Shown: one piece after another, positions 57,651-64,000 of the stretch | How positions within the stretch are numbered: position 1 is the stretch's first letter | How the letters are laid out: the number at the start of each line of letters is the position of its first letter | DNA from: Pseudomonas sp. ACM7 | GTDB taxonomy: Bacteria > Pseudomonadota > Gammaproteobacteria > Pseudomonadales > Pseudomonadaceae | Assembly: GCF_004136015.1 (NCBI RefSeq) | Contig: NZ_CP024866.1 | Coordinates: forward strand, 2,901,522 to 2,965,521 | Direction of reading: 5' to 3' | DNA length: 64,000 bases | Made by a program: the position numbers and the translations under genes | Notes under the pieces: generated by a model | Database searches by the model: none | The model's input: only the letters and a program-made list of their open reading frames with translations | What the model was told of the DNA's origin: nothing

Positions 57651-57753
57651 GTGGGAGCGGCGGTGCGACGATTCGACTTGCTCGCGAAGGCGGTGTATCA
57701 GTCAACATTCATTTCGACTGATACACCGCCTTCGCGAGCAAGCCCGCTCCCAC
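57651..57753. repeat. REP pair, family A with long arms
   Basis: Begins GTGGGAGCGGCGGTGCGACG, ends GAGCAAGCCCGCTCCCAC; the inner arms CTCGCGAAGGCGGTGTAT/ATACACCGCCTTCGCGAG also pair. Lies after gcvH and next to the end of the reversed aminotransferase gene. Confidence 0.88.
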
Positions 57754-57758
57754 AGGTT

Positions 57759-58898
57759 TTATGGCTTTAGAACGGCTTTCACCGCCGCCACCGAACGCTC
57801 AACATCCGCTTTAGTCATGGCGGTAAACATCGGCAGTGAAACAATCAGGCGACCGACCCGTTCGGCCACCGGAAACATTCCTTCCTTGAATCCGCGCTCG
57901 CGATAAAGACTCAGCAGGTGGATCGGCGGGTAGTGATAGCCGATACCAACCCCCAGTGCCTGCATCTGCTCCATGAAGGTAGCCCGCGCCGGTTGGCCAT
58001 CCTTACGCTCTGGCAGCACCAACTGAAACAAATGCCAGTTGCTGTTCTCGAAATCCGCCGGGGGTAGTTGAGCCCCATACAACACTTCGAAATCCTCGCC
58101 AAAACAAGCGAAATAGTGCCTGGCCAGTTCACGGCGATGAGCAGTGATTGCTTCGATGTGAGCAAATTGCCCAAGGCCGATGGCCGCCGCAACATCGGTC
58201 ATGTTGAACTTGCCGCCCAGCACATCGACATCCAGACCATCGAAGCCGCTACGGGTGACGCCCTGTAAACGGTACTTTTGCCCCAGTCGCACTTCCTCGG
58301 CATTGTTCAATACAAGGCAACCGCCCTCTGACGAGGTGACGTTTTTGTTCGCCTGGAAACTGAAGGACACGAAATCGCCGGTCGAGCCAATGCGCTGGCC
58401 GTTCCAGCTCGAACCCAAGGCTTGCGCGGCGTCTTCGACAATCCGCAACCCGTGTTTTTTGGCGATCGCATACAACCGGCTCATGTCCACCGGCAAACCG
58501 GCGAGGTACACCGGAATGATCGCTTTGGTGCGCGGGGTGATTGCCGCTTCCAGCTGATCCAGGTTGATGTTGCGGGTAATCGGGTCGATGTCGGCAAACA
58601 CCGGCGTGGCGCCGACTTCCAGAATGACGTTGGCGGTGGCCACCCAGGAAATCGGCGTGGTGATCACTTCATCGCCCGGTCCGACCCCGGCAATGCGCAG
58701 GGCGATTTCCATGGTGCAGGTGCCGGAATTGAAAGTGAGTACCGGGCGCCCGCCAAAAAACTCCGAGAGTTGTTGTTCAAAGGCCTGGACCTTGGGGCCG
58801 CTGGTAATCCAGCCCGAGCGCAACACGTCGCCAACAGCGGCAATCGTGGCTTCGTCGATGGTGGGTTTGGAGAACGGCAGGAAAGGCAGTTGGCTCAT
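57759..58898 (-). CDS. DegT/DnrJ/EryC1/StrS aminotransferase (ArnB-like)
   Basis: A 379-residue PLP enzyme. Schiff-base lysine K185 (FSFQANKNVTSSEGG), PLP-binding D156 (VEDAAQALGSSW), SGWITSGPKVQAFEQQL and NMTDVAAAIGLGQ mark the sugar aminotransferase family (ArnB, PglE). Start at ATG 58898 (MSQLPFLPFSKPT), with AGGT nine bases upstream; longer in-frame extensions are rejected. It lies on the opposite strand inside the gcv locus, between gcvH and gcvP. No sugar nucleotide gene is near, so its substrate is unknown; surface polysaccharide or antibiotic sugar are possible. Confidence 0.88.
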   Translation of the reverse strand: MSQLPFLPFSKPTIDEATIAAVGDVLRSGWITSGPKVQAFEQQLSEFFGGRPVLTFNSGTCTMEIALRIAGVGPGDEVITTPISWVATANVILEVGATPVFADIDPITRNINLDQLEAAITPRTKAIIPVYLAGLPVDMSRLYAIAKKHGLRIVEDAAQALGSSWNGQRIGSTGDFVSFSFQANKNVTSSEGGCLVLNNAEEVRLGQKYRLQGVTRSGFDGLDVDVLGGKFNMTDVAAAIGLGQFAHIEAITAHRRELARHYFACFGEDFEVLYGAQLPPADFENSNWHLFQLVLPERKDGQPARATFMEQMQALGVGIGYHYPPIHLLSLYRERGFKEGMFPVAERVGRLIVSLPMFTAMTKADVERSVAAVKAVLKP

Positions 58899-59039
58899 AA
58901 ATACAGTTACCTGATCAGCGGACATTGGGCACATGCCGAGCATGATGATCCGCAATGGCCGTTGGCGCCAGGTATCGACTGCTATGCTGGTTTGACCGTG
59001 TTGCATCGACGTTGAGCGCCAGTCAAGAGAGAGCCCGTC

Positions 59040-61913
59040 ATGTCCCAGTTGCCGTCCTTGAGCCAGTTACGCGACTCCAATGCCTTCCTTCGCCGCCACC
59101 TCGGGCCCGATGCCGCCGAGCAACAGGCGATGCTCGACAGCCTCGGCCTCGGCAGCCGGGTCGAGTTGATCGAGCAGACGGTGCCGCCAGGAATCCGCCT
59201 GAACAGGCCGCTCGACCTGCCACCCGCGCTCGACGAAGAAGCCGCACTGGCCAAACTGCGCGGTTACGCCGAGCAAAACCAGGTCTGGACCAGCCTGATC
59301 GGCATGGGTTACCACGGCACCCTCACACCGACCGTCATTGTGCGCAACGTGCTGGAAAATCCCGGTTGGTACACCGCGTACACGCCGTATCAACCAGAGA
59401 TCGCCCAAGGGCGGCTCGAAGCGCTGCTGAACTTCCAGCAATTGACCATCGACCTCACCGGCCTGGAACTGGCCAACGCCTCGCTGCTGGACGAAGCGAC
59501 GGCGGCGGCAGAAGCCATGGCACTGGCCAAGCGTGTCGCCAAGTCCAGAAGCAATCTGTTCTTCGTCGACGAAAACTGTCATCCGCAGACCATTTCCGTG
59601 GTACAGACCCGAGCAGAAGGATTCGGCTTCGAGCTCATCATCGACACTGTGGATAACTTGAAACAGCACCAGGTGTTCGGCGCGCTCCTGCAATATCCCG
59701 ATACCCACGGCGAGATCCGCGATCTTCGTCCCTTGATCGATCATCTGCATGCTCAGCAAGCCTTGGCGTGTGTCGCAACCGACCTGCTGAGTCTGCTGTT
59801 ACTGATGCCGCCAGGGGAGTTGGGCGCCGACGTAGTGTTCGGTTCATCCCAGCGTTTCGGCGTGCCCATGGGTTACGGTGGGCCTCACGCGGCGTTTTTT
59901 GCCAGTCGCGATGAGTACAAACGGGCGATTCCCGGGCGAATTATCGGCGTGTCGAAGGACGCTCGCGGCAACGTCGCCCTGCGCATGGCCCTGCAAACCC
60001 GCGAGCAACATATTCGCCGGGAGAAAGCCAACTCGAACATTTGCACCGCTCAGGTGCTGCTGGCCAACATTGCCAGTTTCTATGCGGTTTACCACGGTCC
60101 GGAAGGGCTCAAACGCATTGCCCAACGCGTCCATCGGCTGACCAGCATCCTCGCCGCTGGTCTGGAGCGCCACGGAATCACCCGCCTCAACACACACTTT
60201 TTCGACACGCTGACGCTCGAGGTCGGAGGCACTCAGACGGCAATCATCGAAAGTGCCAAGGCTGCACAGATCAACCTGCGCATTCTCGGGCGCGGGCAGT
60301 TGGGGCTGAGCCTCGACGAAACCTCTGACGAATCCACCGTCGCGAAGTTGTTTGATGTGTTCCTCGGTTCTGATCATGGGCTCAACGTCGACGAACTGGA
60401 CGCTGAAACCCTTGCTTGCGGCATTCCCGCAGGTCTGCTGCGTACCTCGCCTTATCTGCGTCACCCGGTGTTCAGCGCCCATCACAGCGAAACCGAGATG
60501 CTGCGCTACCTCAAGCAATTGGAGAACAAGGACCTGGCGCTCAATCAATCGATGATCCCGCTGGGCTCCTGCACCATGAAACTCAATGCCACCAGCGAGA
60601 TGATCCCGATCACGTGGCCGCAGTTCGCCAACCTGCACCCGTTTGTGCCGAAAGAGCAGGCGGTGGGTTATTCGCTGATGATCGAAGAACTGGAGCGCTG
60701 GCTCTGCGCTATCACCGGTTTCGACGCGATCTGTATGCAGCCCAACTCCGGGGCCCAAGGCGAGTACGCCGGGTTGCTGGCGATTCGTAAATATCACGAG
60801 AGTCGTGATGAGGGCGCGCGGGATATCTGCCTGATCCCGTCCTCGGCCCACGGCACCAACCCGGCTTCGGCGCAGATGGCCGGGATGCGCGTGGTGATCG
60901 TCGAATGCGACGAGGCGGGCAACGTTGATCTGGATGACCTCAAGGGCAAGGCCGCAGAAGCCGGAGACAAACTCGCCTGCCTGATGGCGACGTATCCTTC
61001 GACCCATGGCGTGTACGAGGAAGGCATCAGCGAAATCTGCGAAGTTATCCACAGCCACGGCGGCCAGGTGTACATGGATGGCGCCAACCTCAACGCTCAG
61101 GTCGGACTGGCGCGCCCGGCGGACATCGGCGCCGACGTGTCCCACATGAACCTGCACAAAACTTTCTGCATTCCACATGGTGGCGGCGGGCCGGGCATGG
61201 GGCCGATTGGTGTGCGGGCGCATCTAGCGCCGTTCGTGGCCAACCATCCGGTGGTGCCGATCGACGGACCGCTGGCGCAGAACGGCGCAGTCAGCGCGGC
61301 GCCTTGGGGCAGTGCGAGCATCCTGCCGATCAGCTGGATGTACATCGCAATGATGGGGCCACAACTGGCGGATGCCAGTGAGGTGGCGATCCTCGCCGCG
61401 AATTACCTGGCGCAGCACTTGTCCGGTGCGTTTGCGGTGCTTTACACCGGGCGCAACGAGCGTGTGGCTCACGAATGCATTCTTGACCTGCGGCCACTCA
61501 AGGCGCTGACCGGGATCAGCGAGGAGGACGTCGCCAAGCGGCTGATGGACTATGGCTTCCATGCACCGACCATGTCGTTTCCGGTGCCGGGGACATTGAT
61601 GGTTGAACCGACCGAAAGTGAATCGAAGGCAGAGCTGGACCGGTTTATCGGGGCGATGCTGAGTATTCGCGCGGAAATCACCGAGGTGCAGAACGGCAAC
61701 TGGCCAGCCGATGACAACCCGCTGAAACGTTCACCGCATACCCTGGCGGACATCACCGGGGTTTGGGAGCGGTCCTACAGCATCGAGCAGGCGGTGACGC
61801 CGGACGCTCACACCAAGGCGCACAAGTACTGGCCGGTGGTGAACCGGGTGGACAATGTCTATGGTGACCGCAATCTGTTTTGCGCTTGCGTGCCGGTGGA
61901 TGATTACCGCTGA
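59040..61913 (+). CDS. gcvP: Glycine decarboxylase, P protein
   Basis: A 957-residue PLP enzyme that decarboxylates glycine and passes the aminomethyl group to GcvH. PLP lysine K707 lies in [20 protein letters not shown], with the glycine-rich loop after it. Conserved blocks are [15 protein letters not shown] residues ([18 protein letters not shown]) and [15 protein letters not shown]. The length and domain layout are complete. Start ATG 59040 with CAAGAGAGAGCCCG upstream. It begins its own transcript, diverging from the aminotransferase gene, with ~140 bp between. Confidence 0.97.
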   Translation: MSQLPSLSQLRDSNAFLRRHLGPDAAEQQAMLDSLGLGSRVELIEQTVPPGIRLNRPLDLPPALDEEAALAKLRGYAEQNQVWTSLIGMGYHGTLTPTVIVRNVLENPGWYTAYTPYQPEIAQGRLEALLNFQQLTIDLTGLELANASLLDEATAAAEAMALAKRVAKSRSNLFFVDENCHPQTISVVQTRAEGFGFELIIDTVDNLKQHQVFGALLQYPDTHGEIRDLRPLIDHLHAQQALACVATDLLSLLLLMPPGELGADVVFGSSQRFGVPMGYGGPHAAFFASRDEYKRAIPGRIIGVSKDARGNVALRMALQTREQHIRREKANSNICTAQVLLANIASFYAVYHGPEGLKRIAQRVHRLTSILAAGLERHGITRLNTHFFDTLTLEVGGTQTAIIESAKAAQINLRILGRGQLGLSLDETSDESTVAKLFDVFLGSDHGLNVDELDAETLACGIPAGLLRTSPYLRHPVFSAHHSETEMLRYLKQLENKDLALNQSMIPLGSCTMKLNATSEMIPITWPQFANLHPFVPKEQAVGYSLMIEELERWLCAITGFDAICMQPNSGAQGEYAGLLAIRKYHESRDEGARDICLIPSSAHGTNPASAQMAGMRVVIVECDEAGNVDLDDLKGKAAEAGDKLACLMATYPSTHGVYEEGISEICEVIHSHGGQVYMDGANLNAQVGLARPADIGADVSHMNLHKTFCIPHGGGGPGMGPIGVRAHLAPFVANHPVVPIDGPLAQNGAVSAAPWGSASILPISWMYIAMMGPQLADASEVAILAANYLAQHLSGAFAVLYTGRNERVAHECILDLRPLKALTGISEEDVAKRLMDYGFHAPTMSFPVPGTLMVEPTESESKAELDRFIGAMLSIRAEITEVQNGNWPADDNPLKRSPHTLADITGVWERSYSIEQAVTPDAHTKAHKYWPVVNRVDNVYGDRNLFCACVPVDDYR

Positions 61914-61934
61914 CACACCGTTTTGTATTCGGGC

Positions 61935-61970
61935 AAAAAAAATGCCGCTCATTGAGAGCGGCATTTTTTT
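61935..61970. terminator. Bidirectional terminator between gcvP and the OM barrel gene
   Basis: AAAAAAAATGCCGCTC pairs with GAGCGGCATTTTTTT around ATTGA. The same core sequence recurs at 62811-62844. Confidence 0.9.
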
Positions 61971-61980
61971 GAGTCATGAA

Positions 61981-62646
61981 TCAGAACGACATCCGCGCTT
62001 CAACGTAAAGATTCTGTTCTCGAAGCTTGCCCTTTAGTTGTTCGTCCCGCGCATTGATGCGGTTGGTGAAGGTGTTATAGCCGGTTTCAACCTTACCCAT
62101 GTCGACATAGCGGTAGCCGGTGCCGACGGTAATTTGCCGGGTCAGTTTGAGGTCTGCACCGACGCCCAAGTTGTAGGCGAAATTGTTTTGGGTATTGTTG
62201 GCAAATCGACGTGAAGGGTTGGACTGGTAGCCTTCGGAATTGATATGGGCCACGCCTGCGCCGGCCATGGCGTACAGCGATAGGCTTTGGGTCAAGGGGA
62301 AGTCCTTATAGGCATTGAACATCAGGCGCTTGGATGAGACCTGCATGTTGTTAACGTTGGCGTTGAATGGCGCCCAGTAACTCTTGAACTCCGAGTCCTG
62401 CTTGATGGTGTACTCGCTTTCCAGGCGCCAGCCACCTATGAACTCATAGCCGAGCGCAACGGAACCGCCGACATCTTTGTTGCGCTCCGGACTGACGATA
62501 CGGTTGTTCACCCTGGGACTTGTGAGCAGGGTGTCGGCAAGTTCTTGCTGGACGCTCTGGATTTTTATCGAGCCGTACAGGCCTTCGGCTTGGGAAACGT
62601 GACTGTAGGCGGCCAGCAGAAGTAAAGATAAGACTGGTTTTTTCAT
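61981..62646 (-). CDS. Outer-membrane beta-barrel protein (Opa/OmpA-like)
   Basis: A 221-residue secreted protein: signal peptide residues 1-20 (MKKPVLSLLLLAAYSHVSQA), then alternating strands (ALGYEFIGGWRLESEYTI, LGVGADLKLTRQITVGTGYRYVDMG) and a final F (EARMSF), as in small porin-like barrels. It lies with terminators of near-identical sequence on either side. Function unknown. Start ATG 62646 has only a weak ribosome site. Confidence 0.82.
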   Translation of the reverse strand: MKKPVLSLLLLAAYSHVSQAEGLYGSIKIQSVQQELADTLLTSPRVNNRIVSPERNKDVGGSVALGYEFIGGWRLESEYTIKQDSEFKSYWAPFNANVNNMQVSSKRLMFNAYKDFPLTQSLSLYAMAGAGVAHINSEGYQSNPSRRFANNTQNNFAYNLGVGADLKLTRQITVGTGYRYVDMGKVETGYNTFTNRINARDEQLKGKLREQNLYVEARMSF

Positions 62647-62810
62647 GTGAGTCGATTCGCTTGTGGGGGTAATCCGAATCGACAAAGTTTGAGTTCGTAC
62701 GTCTGGCGCTCATATCAGAGCTTTCATCAGTAGGTCGGTGAAAACTCGACTGCATGTCAGCGTTTTGGCGTTAGCCTACGTAGGAAATAGCTGTGCAATT
62801 TCTCTGGTTC

Positions 62811-62844
62811 AAAAAAATGCCGCTCATTGAGAGCGGCATTTTTT
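62811..62844. terminator. Bidirectional terminator, near-copy of the one after gcvP
   Basis: AAAAAAATGCCGCTC pairs with GAGCGGCATTTTTT around ATTGA. Shares its core with the 61935 hairpin, so both may come from one repeat. Ends the DUF2388 gene on the minus strand. Confidence 0.9.
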
Positions 62845-62859
62845 ATTCAGCAACAACGC

Positions 62860-63177
62860 TTATTCCGAAGCCACGGCATTCTTCGCCAGGATCGCGTTCG
62901 CCAGTTCCATGTCCGTGGCCTGCAGGCCAGGGTTGTCAGCGCGGACTTTCTGCATCGCGGCCTCCAGGTATGGACCGCGAATGCCGCCGTCACTGGCGAC
63001 AAAGCTGCCGGCATCGTCTTGGGCGGCAACGATCAGCTTGTGATCCTTGAAGGTCAGGTAGGTCGAACCGGTAGTCGCACCGGACGAGATGACGTTACGC
63101 CAAAAGCTATCGGCCATCGCCGAACCGACAGGAAGGGACAACAAGGCGATGGTAGCGACAGCAAGTTTGAGACGCAT
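62860..63177 (-). CDS. DUF2388 domain protein
   Basis: A 105-residue secreted protein: signal peptide (MRLKLAVATIALLSLPVGSAMA), then the DUF2388 domain with SFWRNVISSGATTGSTYLTF and SFVASDGGIRGPYLEAAMQ. Typical of Pseudomonas; no function is known. I start at ATG 63177; an upstream ATG in frame adds 17 residues that do not fit a signal peptide. Followed by the near-copy terminator. Confidence 0.85.
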   Translation of the reverse strand: MRLKLAVATIALLSLPVGSAMADSFWRNVISSGATTGSTYLTFKDHKLIVAAQDDAGSFVASDGGIRGPYLEAAMQKVRADNPGLQATDMELANAILAKNAVASE

Positions 63178-63250
63178 ATTGGGTGACTCCACTGGGTTAA
63201 CTACGGCGTTTGATTGCCAATCCCCCAATCGAGTTCCATGACGACCGCGC

Positions 63251-64000
63251 CTACTTTTGCTCGCTCTGCGGCGTTACTCGTAGCACCTCCTCAATCGTCG
63301 TCAAACCCGCCGCCACTTTTTGCGCCCCCGACAACCGCAAACTGCGCATGCCTTCCTTGAAGGCCTGACGCCGCACGGCCAGCAAATCGGTGTCGGGATT
63401 GATCAGTGCTTTGACGCCGTCCGTCAGCTGCATGATTTCATAGACCCCGGCGCGGCCGCGGTAACCGGTATCGCGGCATTCCAGGCAACCGATGGCGCGG
63501 TGTGCGTTGTTCGGCAACGGTGCCTGCCAGGGCCGGGTCAAGGTTTGCCAGTCTTCTTCATCCAGCGTCAGCGGCGCCTTGCAATGCGGGCATAAGGTGC
63601 GGACCAGGCGCTGGGCCATGACGCCGAGTACCGTGGCTTTGATCAGGTAATGTGGCACACCCAGTTCCAGCAAGCGGCTGATCGCGCTCGGCGCATCGTT
63701 GGTGTGCAGCGTCGACAGCACCAAGTGGCCAGTGAGCGCGGCCTGGATCGCCATTTCAGCGGTTTCCAGATCACGGATCTCACCGATCATGATGATGTCC
63801 GGGTCCTGTCGCATCAGCGCGCGCACACCGGCGGCGAAGGTCAGGTCGATGTTGTGCTGAACTTGCATCTGGTTGAACGCCGGCTCGACCATTTCGATCG
63901 GGTCTTCGATGGTGCAGAGGTTGACCTCCGGCGTCGCCAGTTTCTTCAGGGTGGTGTAGAGCGTGGTGGTCTTGCCGGAACCGGTCGGGCCGGTGACCAG
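63251..64000 (-). CDS. GspE/PulE-family secretion ATPase (5' truncated)
   Basis: The frame runs off the window's right edge, so only the last ~250 residues are visible. Walker A ([17 protein letters not shown]) and Walker B region ([20 protein letters not shown]) are intact, and a zinc-binding motif with CPHCKAPL and [11 protein letters not shown] is present; this is the GspE/PilB fold. The ATPase could serve type II secretion or type IV pilus; the tail cannot decide. No other secretion genes are visible within the window. Confidence 0.9.
   Translation of the reverse strand: MVTGPTGSGKTTTLYTTLKKLATPEVNLCTIEDPIEMVEPAFNQMQVQHNIDLTFAAGVRALMRQDPDIIMIGEIRDLETAEMAIQAALTGHLVLSTLHTNDAPSAISRLLELGVPHYLIKATVLGVMAQRLVRTLCPHCKAPLTLDEEDWQTLTRPWQAPLPNNAHRAIGCLECRDTGYRGRAGVYEIMQLTDGVKALINPDTDLLAVRRQAFKEGMRSLRLSGAQKVAAGLTTIEEVLRVTPQSEQK

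Overview
The window reads as chromosomal DNA of a Pseudomonas, most likely of the P. fluorescens group. The evidence is gene order (rnk/cyaA, argH-algR-hemCDXY-dsb-algQ-algP, hemB-ppk/ppx, trxA-rho, ubiD-glpT, fthC-6S-zapA-ygfB-pepP-ubiH-ubiI, an iron ABC pair and gcvTHP), high GC with G/C at third codon positions, and many intergenic short palindromic repeats built on GCGAGCAAGCCCGCTCCCAC, typical of this group. No prophage, insertion sequence, CRISPR array, rRNA or tRNA was seen. The window is mostly conserved core genome with small accessory insertions.

Layout. 1-6.4 kb: end of rnk, convergent class I adenylate cyclase, two small conserved proteins, a glutathione S-transferase and argH. 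6.4-15.8 kb: the AlgR-haem-alginate regulator block, with algR next to argH and no AlgZ/FimS kinase gene between them, then hemC-hemD-hemX-hemY in a tight operon, a DsbB-type oxidase, AlgQ, an FKBP isomerase and the KPAA-repeat protein AlgP. 15.8-24.8 kb: ABC-F ATPase, small MscS-like channel, LysE-type exporter, a broken reading frame, a cytochrome c-FTR1 iron permease, YaiI, ElbB, a sterol-desaturase-like hydroxylase and a DedA protein. 25-30 kb: hemB-ppk and convergent ppx. 30-34 kb: a polar amino-acid ABC importer with a divergent GntR/FadR regulator. 34-46 kb: trxA, rho, an OafA-type acyltransferase, ubiD with a flavin reductase, a PagP-like barrel, ChaC, glpT, a secreted TonB-domain protein, a quinone oxidoreductase and a FliL-like protein. 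46-53 kb: EVE protein, an unannotated 50-residue protein, fthC, 6S RNA, zapA, a ZapB-like coiled coil, ygfB, pepP, ubiH and ubiI. 53-64 kb: iron ABC binding protein and permease, gcvT-gcvH, a DegT-family aminotransferase on the opposite strand, gcvP, an outer-membrane barrel, a DUF2388 protein and the 3' part of a GspE-type ATPase.

How the genes work together. Five haem-pathway genes or associates (hemB, C, D, X, Y) lie in two clusters. Two ubiquinone hydroxylases and the UbiD decarboxylase serve the same quinone pathway. Ppk and Ppx make and degrade polyphosphate from facing genes. The gcv genes form the glycine cleavage system, here split by the reversed aminotransferase gene. AlgR, AlgQ and AlgP are regulators first described in alginate control.

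Points I would look at first: the decayed reading frame at 19.26-19.49 kb, the missing sensor gene beside algR, the aminotransferase splitting gcvH from gcvP, the large hairpin between the iron ABC genes, the 6S RNA with its own terminator, the 50-residue membrane protein at 46.8 kb, the PagP-like barrel at 40.7 kb and the two candidate GlpR operators upstream of glpT. I did not find a clearly novel multi-gene system. Comparisons with other Pseudomonas genomes are from memory and unchecked.
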